Of a stretch of 64,000 bases of DNA, positions 49,743 to 63,480 are shown piece by piece (position 1 is the first letter of the stretch; the number at the start of each line of letters is the position of its first letter). The notes under the pieces were generated by a model that made no database searches, had not been told where the DNA came from, and saw only the letters and a list, made by a program, of their open reading frames with translations. A program made the position numbers and the translations under genes. The DNA is from Sphagnum compactum (lineage: Eukaryota > Bryophyta > Sphagnopsida > Sphagnales). The stretch spans positions 2,046,001 through 2,110,000 of the forward strand of contig OZ234500.1 of assembly GCA_965153455.1 (NCBI GenBank), read 5' to 3'.

Positions 49743-50841
49743 ATGGCCGGCCACGCTCTGGCTCTCTCTGTCCCTTTCGCTTCCCTCTCCCTTCAAGAGA
49801 CCAACATGACTTGCTTCACTTCCTCCTCTGCTGCTGTTGCCAAGCGCTCGTTTTGGAGTGGTGTTTCTCTTCGGCCCTGTGTTGTCAATGCGCCTCTTAG
49901 AATGAGGAAGGCGCAGTCGGTCGTGGGTTTAGCTATGGCTTCTGCTGCTGCTGCTGCTGCTGCGCCAACGGAGGAGGGAGAAGGGAGTTTGGAGCAGTGG
50001 GTACGGCAAGTGTTGCCTGGGGGTTTTGCGGCGCAGCGGTTGATAGGTACTGGGAGGCGTAAGACGGCGGTGGCGCGTGTGGTGCTTATCGATGGCACGG
50101 GTCAGATCATCATCAACAATCGGACTGCACAGGTTCTTTTGTTTGCTTTTTTATCTTTCTTTTTTTCCCTCCCCTTCTTCTCGTTGATGCCTCTCTCACT
50201 CTTCGAGCAAGCGGTCATGAGTTTGTGGTGGTGGCTATAGCTTTTGAAGTAGCACATTTTGACTCGAGGGATGAATTACATGTGCCTGTGAGCACTAGAT
50301 GTGCATAGAAGAGGAAACGAAGACTGAACAGGCCATCCATGAGATGAAAGATTAGCCCACAGAGGAAACCAAGCAGGGTCAAATCTAGAGATCATGTTCC
50401 ATCCCGACCTAAAGCTGAGGAAAACATATCAGATACAGAGATTGGTTAAGTGCCGCAACGACACATTTGATGGATTGCAAATGGGGTAGGAGGTACAGCT
50501 TTAAATGTGGAGAGTTGCACCCCTAAAACCTAATATGTTTGGATGGTGTGCAGGATTATCTGCAGGGCAATCCTGTTTGGCTTCAGTATGTGAAATATCC
50601 ACTAGCCAGTCTAGGTTATGAGAGCAAGTACGACGTCATAGTGAGGGCAGAAGGGGGTGGGTTGTCAGCTCAAGCTCAGGCTATCTTGTTAGGAATAGCA
50701 CGGGCACTGATTGTGGCCAATCAGGCAAACCGTGATCCACTTAAGAAACAAGGGCTTCTCACTCGAGATTCACGAAAAGTGGAGAGGAAGAAATATGGTC
50801 TGCATAAAGCACGGAAGGCCCCTCAATACTCTAAACGTTGA
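49743..50841 (+). CDS. RPS9: Plastid ribosomal protein S9 (uS9c), nuclear encoded
   Basis: A component of the small subunit of plastid ribosomes, made in the cytosol and imported. Two exons, 49,743-50,132 and 50,554-50,841, join in phase 0 with ACAG|GTTCTT and TGTGCAG|GATT borders, giving 225 residues. The first ~70 residues are rich in Ser and Ala with few acidic residues, as in a transit peptide. The mature domain has [16 protein letters not shown] (100-115), [32 protein letters not shown] and the C-terminal [19 protein letters not shown], whose SKR end contacts the decoding-site tRNA in S9 proteins. The ATG at 49,743 is chosen because its downstream sequence has transit-peptide character; the frame is open further upstream but without homology. 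It looks intact. Confidence 0.93.
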
Positions 50842-53800
50842 GTTCTTGAACAAGCCCTGGTGGCACACTTTAGCTTGCTGGACAGCTTGATTGATACTTG
50901 CTCCAGGAGTTTTTTTCTCAAAGTCTTTAGGCATTCTGAAGTAAATTTAGCACTGATCTATGAACTCAGGATTTTCTCCTTTGGCCATTCATGGCAATGT
51001 ACATGGGTAATACATTCTTAGTTGCTCAAATACAATGCCCAATCAAGAGGACAAAACATCAGGCTTCAACAAGGCCTCACATCTATGAATCTGGGGTTTC
51101 TGATCAGGCCACATTCTGCTCATGATCATATTGCTTAGAGATTGACATTTTTTCCTGATTAGGATCTCAAAATTTTGGGATCCTTCACTAGAGCCTGTAT
51201 TGTTGCAAGAGCTTCATGGATCAAAGACTGATTAAAATGGTGTAAATGCAAGCCAAAGTGAGTGGAAAAAGTACATTGAGGTTTCTAACCTCAATGTACT
51301 CAAATTGAAGAGTTGGAACTTCAATGTATAAGGAATTAGAAGAAATTGTGTTTTTATCTGTTTGGGCTCCTCATAAATTTTCGGTATGGATATATGGCTT
51401 AAATGACTTTAAATTAGGTTAAATTTGTAAAAATCTGGGTTTTCTTCCCAGGCACCAGAATTGATTACCCTTCTCTATGCTTGGTCCTGATTGCTATTGG
51501 TAATGGTTGCTGTAATGTTGAGTCACAAGGGATCATGCCCGTGCAGGCTAGATAAGAAACTAATGGTAATATTGTTGGTAGCATGGATGGTCTGTGTGAT
51601 TCAATTAGCATATAATGTTGACACCAATTCCATCAAAATACTTTTGCATCCCTTACACCCTGGGAGAGAGTGAGAGATTAGTTAGATGAAGTTACCTACA
51701 ACTTCATACCAAAGGTAAGTGGCTTTCAAAGTATGTACTTGCCAGGCCAGAACAAATGCTCAGGATAAATTGTTAAAAACAGATTTGTATTTCTAATTTG
51801 TGAAAATCAGAAAGACTTATGCATGTTTAAGAGGGAAAAAATATGGGCTCTGAGACAGCTGATCTAAGTATCCAATATGGAGCATCTTTATTTCAGGACA
51901 AACTAGTGTTCATCCATGAATACATCCACATGGATGGTCTAGACATCTCTCCATTGCTTTGCTGCTTGTTAAGAACAAGGCAAGGTCACGAAATATGTTT
52001 CTTCCAAAAGCCCCGGATATGAGGAATCATTATATACAACATGCTTCAATTGACCAGCAAAGAAAAATATGTTTGGATACTTATGAATATAAAACTTCCA
52101 CAAAGAAAATAAACAAATGTTTATGAAATTCATATAAGAAAAAAGATATATCTATGGATCTATTTCATTCTCTTTCATCACTGATCAACTCAAAGCATTC
52201 ATCCAATTGCCCCATTTTAGGGTTTGGGCTAAGTCTCTGGATTTATGGCTGGAGTGTGTGCATATTTGTTGTATGTGTGGCCTTGAATGCGTACAAGATA
52301 AGAAGTTATTCACCATGTCAATATACCCACCATAGACCTCGGTCGTTTGGATCAGGAAATAGCAAAGCTCAAACAGGGAAACATGGGAAGACACAATTCT
52401 ATTTTTTGAATCATTCCATGTCTTCGCTCAAGAATTAGATTTTGATGCGATGCTAATGAAACATGTTACAAACCAAGTAAATGACAAAGCAGGCACAAGC
52501 AATCACAGTTCGCATGAATTAAACACTGCGTAATTAACAGAAAGATTCATCAAATATCAGGAACACACAATTGTCAAGCTGATGAATGCTAAGCAGTTGT
52601 AGGCCTGTTGCAAAAGATCTAATAATGAAAAATATGTCTAGGGTAAAGCCTGATGGTGGGAATGGAATACCAAATGGTCACTTATTTTGCCAAGTTTACT
52701 TTGTCAAATTGATAGGTCTAGTTTACTTTTGCAATTGTGCTATTTTGTCGAGTTCCCATTTCTTATTTGTCAAGTTCACTTTGTCAAAATGTGAAGTCTC
52801 CAGTCCAAGGTGCGAAATTGTCGACCGACTTGATGATTATTTGACAATGTGGAGTTGGTGATTGGGCTATGTGGAGTTCACCATGTAGCACTTGACTAAC
52901 GTCACCATATTTACACAATAGGCTCCAACAAGTCACCATTTTATAAGGGGAACCCCAAAAAATTTTACTTCCCTCTTTCACCTCTTGGCCAAATTTCACT
53001 AAGTCCTATTGTGGGAGATCACCAACCCAACTACAAAAACTTTCGCAAATTTGAAAAGAAAAACTTTGGCTAGAATTGATAAATTTTTTACTTTAAAATT
53101 AATAATTGAAATATTATAGTGATCATATCATCTTAGACCAATATTATTTCTATTCATTTAAAGTCATCTTAATGTTTTTTGATTTTTTATAAAAAGACAG
53201 AGCCTCCCGTGACCACTTGTTTAACTTCGTTTATTATTATTGATACCAGCTGGATAGTTAGCTCGACCAGTTCAAAATTCGACTCCGCAGTAGCTAGGAG
53301 GACAAACGATTCAAGCTGTCCACCCAGTAGTTACCAAAATTTGCAACATCTCCCAAGATGAGAGGATGAAGAGGGACACAACAGCAACCCAGACAGTAGA
53401 GAAGAGTATGATCTTTCCTACAAATTAAAATCCTTCGAAGCATACAATTTTAAATATTTTCTTAAAAAACATCTTGAGGTCTAAACTAAGTTTTATCTTC
53501 AAATATTTCATCTTCATCTTCAAATCAATCCTCCACTTCAATAGAGTTTTAAAATGTTCTCAAACTAAACTGCCAGAACACAATATGCGTTACTAGGGTA
53601 GATGTCTTGTGTGAGATTGGAGTCTCCAGGCACAGCCGTAATGAAACAAACTTAGGAATCTAAAAGTATAGAAAAACTTACGTGCGATTTCTGATTGCTT
53701 TCAACTCATCCCCACTATTTAATCAGCCTCTTAAGAGACTAAAGAGTGTAACTTAGGTAATTCCTCTTCACCACCTTGCCGAAAATCCAAACTATGATTT

Positions 53801-54750
53801 TTATATCTGCGCAGTGGAACATTTTCCCAAAAAATAGATGAAGGTTGATGACCCTTATTTTGTGCTCTTTCAAATGCTTCCAAACAACTTCATCAATCCA
53901 AGATGACAAGTCTTGGAGAATGCATCCGAAACCAAAAAAAACCAATGTAGTTGATGAACCTAATAAGTACTATCAAGCTATCCAAAACATTATATACTAT
54001 TAACTCTGTACAGAATGTCATTCTTTTGGTTTTGTTTGCCTTGGTTGTTCTCAAAATGTTGTTATACTAGTTAGTCTGTGTGGATTGGAATTTAGTGTGG
54101 CTCAAAATTTGTGTGCTCCACATTTATATGTGTGTAAGCAACTCAAAATAAAGATTCAAAATGGAGGTTCAATGTTATACGCACTATGTTTGTGTCACTT
54201 TTAGCTCTACTAAACCATGCGTATTCATTAATTATCTGTGATTGTATAATACTCATATCTACTGATGGGGAAAACTATGGTCATCATCTAAATTAGTTCT
54301 ATCAAATGAATTCAGCTAGTTTTACTTCACACAAATGGATGGACAAAATCTTGAAAAAGCCAAAGAACCGGCAATTCTTTAAGGTGTTTGAAATAATCAG
54401 AATTCACGGTTCTTTGATTCGGAAAATTTCTGTTTCTTGAGAGTCAAAGAAGCGAGAGTGGCAGTTCTCTGATTCTAGAATATTCAAAGAACCGGAGCTG
54501 GCGGTTCTTTAAAATACAAAAAGTACCACACAAAATTGCATTAAACCTCAAATAAGGCCATCATGCAATTTGCCTCAAAATGACAAAGGGAGATGTTTCA
54601 ACTTTGCTTTACAAAAAGCTCTACATTTCTTCATTATGTTCAAGAACCCCATACGTCAGATTTTGCACAGAAACATTCAGAGCGGTTTCAGGGTGGTTCT
54701 TCTCAAAGTTGAGAACTCTTCCTGGTTAGGTTTAAAAGCGGAATTCAACC
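50842..54750. other. Intergenic DNA between rps9 and tRNase Z
   Basis: No gene seen. AT-rich with short frames. A cluster of GAACCG-type words (AAAGAACCGGCAATTCTTT, CAAAGAACCGGAGCTGGCGG) at about 54,360-54,515 forms small inverted repeats just upstream of the tRNase Z gene. Confidence 0.4.
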
Positions 54751-54755
54751 CTATT

Positions 54756-57700
54756 ATGTTTATCATGCCATTGCATGGGATTTCTCTATTGTTTTCACAC
54801 CATCGTCGTCTCCCCTTGTTGTTCATCTCCACGCCTCTTGCTTCTCATCGTTTACATCCACCGGGAAGAGCTTTCGTTGGCTGTGGCGGCGAGGACAAGC
54901 GTGTGAAGAGGAGGCTTTATGTGCCGGTTGCGGAGATCTCCAAATCGGCTGTGGTGATGGAGGAGCAAAAGGAGACCGATCGCAAGCAAGGTCGGAAATT
55001 ATGCATCTAGAGCATGATGCACTTCTGCTCAAATTCTTTGCAATATTGTGTTCTGTTGTATTGTCCTCTAGGGTTTTGGACTCTCCAGGGTAGGGTTTTT
55101 AGTTGTCTAGGTTTTGGGGTTTTCTGATACTTAAAACTGTGTTCCAGAGGATGACAAAGAAACACATGATACGAAGTGCAAGACAGATCAATTGCACCAA
55201 GTAGAACAAGAGAGTCGTGTTTTGGCATCTGCATCAAAAGAAGAAGCAAATCAGGGACTGGGCCAAACAAAGCTTGGAAGGTCCAAGACAGGTGCATTGG
55301 AGATTGATGGATTCTCAATTGAGGGGGTATCTGTGGGAGGTCAGGAGACATGTGTGATGGTCCCAGCCATGAAGGTTGCCTTTGATATTGGCCGTTGTCC
55401 AGAGCGGGCTGTCTCACAAGACTTTCTCTTCATAACACACGCGCACATGGATCACATTGTCTGTAATTCCTTGGGGCATCTTTCTGTATTTCTACAAGCC
55501 TATGGCTAGGGTCCAACAGCAAAATTGAACTTATTTAAATAGGGCTATACATTTCACTCAAATGTGCGTCATGTCATTCTGGCTTTTTGTTCAGTGGTTA
55601 AGATTTGTACCTGTAACTTATGATTTTATTGAATTTTGGTGGTTTCAGGGAGGAGTTTGTATGTATGTGGCTACACGAGGCCTCTTCAAAATGAAGCCCC
55701 CCACAGTGATTGTGCCAGTAGGCATCAAACCCACTGTGGAGAAGCTTTTTGATGTCCACAGGGAGCTAGATGGTTCAGAATTGGAACATTGTCTCCTAGG
55801 CTTGGATGTAGGTATGCCTTGCTCTCCATCATTCTTTGCCTCCTAGCTTGGTGTGTTTTTTGCTATTTGAACTGCTTCTCTGTGCTGTCATGGTGAGTTT
55901 CACTTGTTGAATGAACACTTATCTGCAGATAGGTGAAGAGTTGAACATTGGGAGGAATCTTGTGGTTAAGCCATTCCAAACATATCATGTTATTCCAAGC
56001 CAGGTGTGTACAAAACTCTTAACTTCTCTTGTCAGACACTTGAATTTGTGTTTTCACTTGCCACTCCAAAACAAACATCCCTTGTGCAACCTGCATGGCC
56101 TTAGTGTATGGTCCAACACCAGCAGAGTCTTATGCATAGATCTTGTACTTATTATGAAAGTTACCAGAACTTTTGACTGTTGCAACAATGGCAGCTTCTG
56201 AATCTCAGGTGCTCTGTAGGAACCTATGTGACAGCTATCTTCTTATGTCTGTATACCATTCCAATTCTCTCCCTCCTTCCGTTTGCACATCTTCCTTCAA
56301 GACTGGCCATAGGGTTGCCTAAGGGATCCTATATATAGCTACATTTTTCCCTCCATGAACAATCTTCAACTGTACTATGTGTTTGCCAGTTGATTTATTT
56401 TTCTTTGTATTCTGACAGTATTGAACCCTGGGTTGCAGAGAACTTATGTTCTAGGTTCAATCTATGTGTTGCTTTGCAGGGTTATATTGTGTACTCTGTA
56501 AAGAACAAGTTGAAAAAAGAGTTCCTTGGACTCCCATCGGAGAAAATAAAGGAGTTGAAATTGTCAGGTGTGCAGGTGGGTGGATTCAAAAATAGCAGAT
56601 TCCTCTAATGCACTCTCTCTTGTAATGCTGCAGTCTGGTTTATTAGAATTTTATTATTGGTCTGTGGAAAGCACTTTTGATGTGCCACTAGTAGTGCCTT
56701 TGCACATATGAACTGCTGAACTGAACTTCTTTGTGGGATCTACAGATCACTGACACCATCAGAGTGCCTGAGGTTGCCTTCACCGGTGATACTACACCAG
56801 ATTTCATTTTGGACAAGGCCAATAAAGATGTCTTGGAAGCTAAACTCCTTATCATGGAAGTTAGTTTCCCCATCCCCTATGCTGCAGTGGTTATTGAAAC
56901 ATAGGGTTTCAAAGAGGACAGTTCCGTGAATGAGTAGAGTGTTAAGGACTGTTTGGATGGTTATGGTGCCTAGCTTCTGCTGTTGCCTCCAACTGGCTCT
57001 TGTCTCTGTAGACACATTGTGATCATTGTCATGTTACAAGAGAATGGGCCAATATGTCTTATTAAGTATGTACTGGTGGATGGCACAGGCTACATTTTTG
57101 GATGGGTCTGTTACTATTGAGCATGCACGAAACTATGGTCACACACACTTGTTTGAGGTACTGATTCTTTGGTGGCTTATTTATGGCTTATTCCCAAGCA
57201 GTGATCATTTAATTGGAACTTACCATGTCCTTTTATCCTCCCAAAGGGCTCTTTTTTTTACTTGCAAGGGAGAATTGTGTGACCTTGATAATAGAGTACA
57301 GGCCAAACTCTTTGGGTCTGTCTGTGCATCACACTTGTGACTTCATGAACTAATGCAGCCTGATGTGGGTTTTCCAGGTTTTAGCACATGCAGACCAATT
57401 TAAAAACAAGGCCATCCTTTTCATCCATTTTTCTGCTCGTTACAGCCGTGAGGTGATTTACTAGTGCACCTGACATATGAAGGTGACTTAGTAATGAGGT
57501 AGTTGGTTTTCTTGATAATTGTTATCTTGGTGTGCTGTTTGGGTAGCTCTCACTGTTAGGTTACCATCTTTGATTTGGAAGGTGGACCTCCTGTGGATAA
57601 TGTGAACAATAGACTACATATCTTCAGCAGCACTCTGCATCTTTAGGGCACTCACTTATCAGAAGACAATGTATTGTGCAATGGTTGAGCCTGGATCTGA

Positions 57701-57795
57701 CGAGTCAATTGGTGTATCAGGATATTATGAGAGCGATTGAGAATCTCCCACCTCCTTTGCATGGACGAGTCGTTGCTTTGACAGAGGGCTTTTGA
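54756..57795 (+). CDS. TRZ2: tRNase Z, short form, probably plastid targeted
   Basis: Zinc-dependent endonuclease that removes the 3' trailer from pre-tRNAs. Nine exons join in frame: 54756-54990, 55148-55458, 55649-55807, 55929-56003, 56480-56575, 56746-56859, 57089-57157, 57378-57452 and 57721-57795, about 402 residues. The beta-lactamase motif HAHMDH is at 176-181. Further metal ligands lie in AFTGDTT (Asp at about 307), YGHTHLFE and LFIHFSARY. The C-terminus is PPPLHGRVVALTEGF. Length and single nuclease domain fit the short plant forms (TRZ1/TRZ2). The ~75-residue leader is rich in His, Arg, Ser and Leu and looks like an organelle transit peptide, which favours the plastid form; the TRZ2 symbol is therefore tentative. 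The start could also be the ATG at 54,765. The exon 2/3 border at GGTTTCAG|GGAGGA restores the conserved Gly-Gly after HMDHI. Confidence 0.92.
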
Positions 57796-60600
57796 CTTTC
57801 AAGAAGTGGTAAATGCACAATTGTCTGGATGAGTACTGGACCTTTGGTGCTGCAAATCAGGCAGGCATTGCAGAGCACTTGAATAATCTGTAACCCCTAC
57901 TCTCTTACTTATGCACTGAAAGGTGTTGAATATGTCTTTTCAACTATAGGAACTTGAATGCTTTTCCCCTTTACAGTGGGAATCAGAGAGCTGGTATGAA
58001 TGCTAACTTTGTAAGGGACAAGGTAGCATCTTCTGCTTGTGCAGGCAGGTAATCTTGTTGTGTTAGAACTTTTGATTTTTGCTTTCACTTTCCACTTCTA
58101 TGTCAAATGACTTGGTCATCATCCTCAGCCCTATGCAGTCATATTTAGCTGCAAATTGATATGTAAGGGAGACTTTTTTAGAAATATGCAGGTAACTGGT
58201 TGCTAAACTTCTACTTAAGTAGATCCAAATTGTGTAATAGTCTTGCCCATGGAGTGGGGTCAGTACTCCTGTTCCACAAGCATCCAGTAAGGCCCCTTGT
58301 CTCACTGTAAGCATATCTGAGTATTGGCACAACAGGTACCATGTAATCGTGTAAGGGACCAGGGGCCATGATGTACGATGCTTACCACCATAGGTGATTT
58401 TTCTATTTCAAGGTTTGTTTTTTGGCTGCTCATAGACCACATATGTTTTACCCTAATTGGTTTAGTCTTGAAGGGTGGATATATGGTTCAACTTAAATAC
58501 TTGAAAGTTGGCATGAATCCCTAATTCCTTAAATAATGCATTTATGTGCAAGTGAAATTTTAAGGTAATTTATGAACAATACAAGTATGACAATATTACA
58601 AATGATATTTTATGTTATGATCATGAATGTCCTTTTAATGATGTAGTAGACAATTCATGGCATCAAAGTGGAAAATGTCAATTCTACCATCTTCCACTAT
58701 CCTTAAAAATTGCAACCTCTTTATTTTTATCACCGTGCTTTCACCCAAAATCAAGGTTGCGACTTAATCAAGGTATTGACACACTATGGATGAATTCTAC
58801 AATCAAGATGAAAACAATTCATAGAGAAAAGACAAAAAAGGGCCCAAATTATATGTTTCATTTAATTTGATTCTCATATGAAATGCACCTCCCCCAATTT
58901 TGAATTTGCCTTATATCTACACTTCCATGGCTATTCATCTTATTCAAAAAATCAAGTATTGTAAGAATAAAACATTGCAAAACTTGTGAATTGATAAGAA
59001 ATTTAATTTTAAAACTGTAAAAGTTTTAGCTACATTCAAATTGGGGATGAAATTGAGATTGGGGTGTCAAACTAGGGCTCAAAAACAAGGTGACTTGAAG
59101 AATAAGCTTATTATTTTTATCAATTAAACAACAATAATTTATAAAAACAAGAGTTCTTTACCACATGTAAATGGGGTGTAATGTGCATGACATACAAAAA
59201 CAAAGTTGTAGTTTATGATACAAAAAAAAAAACCTAAAGTAATTAGCAACATTTTGGTATGATTCAAAATTATGATAAATTTTCAAGATGAAATGCAGAA
59301 TCTGGCAGAAATTACACACTTTGAAAAATTCATATTTGTTCAACAATTATTAACACAAAACATCTGATCCATTGGGGCAACTATTTGTATTTTTAATAAC
59401 AAGTTGCAAAAGATTTCACTGAAAAATTCTTTCATATGAGAAAGTGAAAAAGGATTAAAAAGACTCATAGTCCTTTTGTAAAATAATCTCATTGGCTCCT
59501 TTCTATGTACTTACACCCAGATGAGTGTACAGTTCATGAGTTTTAGAAAACAAAAAAAGGTAGATTCATTACAAATGTGCATTGTGCACTATGGATAGTG
59601 TAAGGTGCCCCAAACAAAGGACTCGAAAAATAAAACCTAACTACCATTTGGAAATGAACATTTAGTTTCTAGAATTGACACAATATTGTGCTTTTGTGCT
59701 GCTCCACAAGTTTATGACCTTTTCAAATGAGAAGTTTACAAGTGTGTAGAACGATTGTGCATATAATTGAATGCACAAATCCAAATGGCAAGTCAAATAG
59801 TTTTTTAGCTTTGTTTTTGTGAACACCATTGCTAAAATACAATGCTCATCTCCCAAAAACCCCAAGATTTGAACACAAGTTATTTTAACGAGCTTAATAA
59901 ATTTTAAGGACAACTTGTGCTTGAGTATGGAAAAAGAATCAATTTTGGCTCAAAACTAGGTGACAGGGTTGACATTAGAGAGCTCTTTCAAGATTGATTC
60001 ACTACTTAACCATAATCATCTTTAAGAAGGACCATTAAGGTGAGATTCCACCCCCACACCCCATTTTTTTTTACTTTATAAAGATTGCAACAAATAACCT
60101 TGATGACAATAAAGCATTGGTGAAAATTATCACCAACATGATTTGGGTTTTGAGCCCATAAGTTTGGGTAGATCACATTCAATGTTGACATCAATTAATG
60201 GTTTGAAAATCTGCTCATTTATTGGAGCTTTGGTAGATTCCTCACAACTTGATTTCACACAAACCATAATCAAAAGGAAATTTGGCCTCAACACGTTTCA
60301 AAGAACTTGATGTAAAATAACATTAGTTGACAAGAAAATTAAAACCTGCAAATTCAATAATGAGATAGTCAAGTTTTGTGTTCAAATTTGCGCACCAATT
60401 CATTGGAAAATTCTTGTTGTTGAATGATTCAAAAACATGCAATTCATCAAAAGTTGGGTTATCAAACTTAGTGTATGGATTAGCGGAACATTAGTAAAGT
60501 TCAAGCTAACACACCTTCATTGCATCAATAAAGTCACATATAAACACATCATGAAACTAGGCCATTTTGATTTGGGCATGCACAATATCCAAAAGCGGGA
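57796..60600. other. Intergenic DNA downstream of tRNase Z
   Basis: The first few hundred bases are likely 3' untranslated sequence. Beyond about 58,450 the DNA is AT-rich with no recognised gene. Confidence 0.45.
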
Positions 60601-60619
60601 TGATTACATGTAACTCCAA

Positions 60620-61431
60620 AATCAATTCCTAGGCATAGAGGAGGTTCAAGTGTTCATTCGCAATGTTGCTCTTGGGAACATCAACATGTATCTTGCAATT
60701 AGGTGTCGATATTGTTCCATAACACATTTCATTAAAAATAACATACTTATCCATCGTCTTCACATTCATGAACAACTTGTTTTTTCTTTTTGTGAACACT
60801 TCACACAATTTTTGAAATTCAAGGTGCTTCTTAAGTGAATGAGAGAAAAATGCATGCATAACTTGCAATAGAACCTTCAACCGAACAATTGAACTAAAAT
60901 TTGATAAGACCATCATAGCCAAATTTGTTCAATGAACAAATTATTGAACTCCCATCACAAATAGAGCCACTATTTCTTTCATTTGAGTAATCACATTGGC
61001 TCTTAAACATTGAAAAACATTAGTTATGATCTACACCCAGGTCCCATGGAGGCAAGCTTGCTTCCCAATTACTAAATGTTCACACCCCCAAGCATTGACA
61101 AAGCCTTCAACATTAATTGAAACACATTATTAATTATCCTTTGCACATCAACCTTTTGCATACAAACCACAAGCAAGATGTGTTTCCAAGCTTGAACAAC
61201 GTAAAGGTAATGAGACATTTAGGAAGCCTTGCCCAATGTTGTCACTTCATTTGCATTCACAAATAAAAAATTAATAACTTTGACAACATCATGAATGGAA
61301 TGCAACAACAAATCATTCACCAACTTAGGGATTTCCCAACCCAACGAATCACTCCAATGCTTCTTGGGCGTGTACTTGACCTTAAGCACCATGAAAAAAT
61401 GATCCCTCAAGCCGTCAAAGTTAGTCATCAT
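60620..61431 (-). pseudogene. hAT transposase relic (ZNF862-like)
   Basis: Minus-strand fragments match, in order, the hAT-type transposases annotated as zinc finger protein 862-like. First KVKYTPKKHWSDSLGWEIP and then NEVTTLGKAS (61,431-61,222); YLYVVQAWKHI follows past a stop; then MAMMVLSNFSSIVRLKVLL (in family members this follows an HRTNLA block) with HAFFSHSLKKHLEFQKLCEV and NKLFMNVKT (60,922-60,750). The acidic residue expected before EVTT, part of the catalytic triad, is Asn here (near 61,250). Between 61,219 and 60,922 the frame is full of stops. The copy is dead and lacks its N-terminal zinc finger and C-terminal dimerisation domain. No end repeats were found. Confidence 0.7.
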
Positions 61432-61439
61432 TTGACCTT

Positions 61440-63477
61440 GGACAATAAATAGAAGACAACAAAAAATTGGACAAACTTGTGTTTCTTGTCATGGGGAACT
61501 TTTGCAACAAGATCCAAAATAGAAGGGCAATTGGCAATAGTGTAAACTTTCTAACTATGTGCATGTTGGATCTTAAGATTGAAATAGAAAGACCCAGTAT
61601 CTACCCCATGGCTTGCAACTTTCACCTTGCATTTGCTTGCATGTTTGAGCAGATTATCAAGCTTACACACAAATATATTATCCTTGCCTTCAATTTTGGA
61701 GCAAATTGTACATCAAATATGATGAACATTTACTTGTCACATTTATTATGGACTTTGTCCAAAGAAGTCACACAACCCATCAATCTTGAAAGTGTTTCAT
61801 ACCTTGGTAATTTCGTTTCATTTTCTTTGTTTTTCAACCTATAGGATTTTTTGAAGTATAAGCAACATGAATAGTGTTAGAAATAAGCATATCATGACTA
61901 GATCATAATTTTCTACATTAAAAACCTTGGCATGTGCAACAAGAGTGAACTAAGGTTTGAACCTAAAATTGTTGGGAATTGTAAGAGGGGGCATGGTGAA
62001 AAATAGGAATACAAAAAGATGATGAGCAAGAACTCCATAAGAGGAAATGAACTATTTACCTTGAAATAAAAAGCCCCAATCTCCATTGTGAAAATGAATG
62101 TTGAGTACAAGTTTTGTTGTTGGCAATCACATCTTTTTTCCCATTTGAAGCCTAGAATTCACAATGCACAATCACCTCTAGTACAAGCTCTTGAAATCGA
62201 TGCAACCCCCAAACATGAACACATTGGATTTTGAAATACATAGAAAACATATTAAAATTTGCTATATACATAGAAATGAAGAAATCTAGCATTAACAAAC
62301 AACTTAAAGCAAAAGTCATAATGGTTTCAATATATGTGTAGTGATAGCGACAAGGTTTAATGGAGGTGTAGAAGGTGGCAAAAAGCTTCAATGGAAATGT
62401 AGCAAGTAGTGAAAAGCTCTCGATTATCACTTGATGGAGTGTTTATGGAGGTTAAGACATACATCACAATGTCACAACATTGTTGTTGCAAACCCTAGTT
62501 TTTGATGAATTTTTTTATTTTTTATTTTTCATTTCCTGCTTACAAGTTGCACCACCATTTGTTGATTTGCCATTTGGTGATCTTTTGCCACAAAAAAAAC
62601 ATTGGCACAAGAAGGCTTGATATTGGTTTTTTTTTAGAATTTTTGTCTTTAGCCAAAATGGTGATCATCCCTAGGAAGATTTAGTCAAATAGATGGCTAT
62701 AAACCATATAGGAAGTACAAAACTTCAATGATCCTTCTATTTTTTTGGCTACACATTGAAAACCAGATCTAAAAACTTCTAGCAATTGAACACCTCTAAA
62801 TCACTTTATCTTCAAAATTTTAATTTTAAATTTTGCTTTTTGGCAAAATTTCACAATTAAGAAAAGGGCTGCTTGGTATGGAATTCTTCTTTCAGTTCAA
62901 ATAATTCATTGGGCTCACCTCCCTTACTCCCCCCATGTTTCCTTAGAACATGAACTGGCGTTACGCCATGCCCCTCTGCTAAAGAGGTTCCAAGTTGTTG
63001 CCTCAATAACCTATTTGTCCCAGGTGATGTTTCCTAGCATGTTCTCAAACAGTCAAGGTCGAGAGAATAGGATTGGCCCAGATCAGCATTTCTTTAGCAA
63101 ACTTTTTTGGAATTTTTTTAGGGAAAAAATGTTTTCTTGGTGTAATTTCAATTAAATTTTCTTTTATAAGGAAAAGTTTGCGTGTTTTTCAAACTCAAAA
63201 TTCTAAGAAAAAATCTTGGCTACCAAGATACTTGCCAAAAAACCAAGCAGTTCATCATGTGATGAGTCACCAGTTTGCTGTTTATGGCAAGATGCATGCA
63301 ATTATATGCAACATTCCATTCAATCATATGCACACATAGTACTCAAGATGTCACTTGCACATTGGGTAGTTCACGCCAAATTTTGTGCGCAAATCCTGTA
63401 CAAATGAGTAGTCTCTACCATATGGGCAGAGCCAATAAATGCATTGAAAAAAGTAGGAATATATAACAATAGCATTA
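61440..63477. other. Intergenic DNA, repeat fragments
   Basis: No gene seen. At about 62,655-62,755 a stretch with ATGGTGATCATCCCTAGGAA, then GATTTAG and TCCTTCTATTT resembles one at about 1,848-1,945 (GTGGTGATCATCCATAAGCC, GATTTAG, TCCTTCTATAT), suggesting members of one dispersed repeat family. Confidence 0.4.
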
Positions 63478-63480
63478 TAA

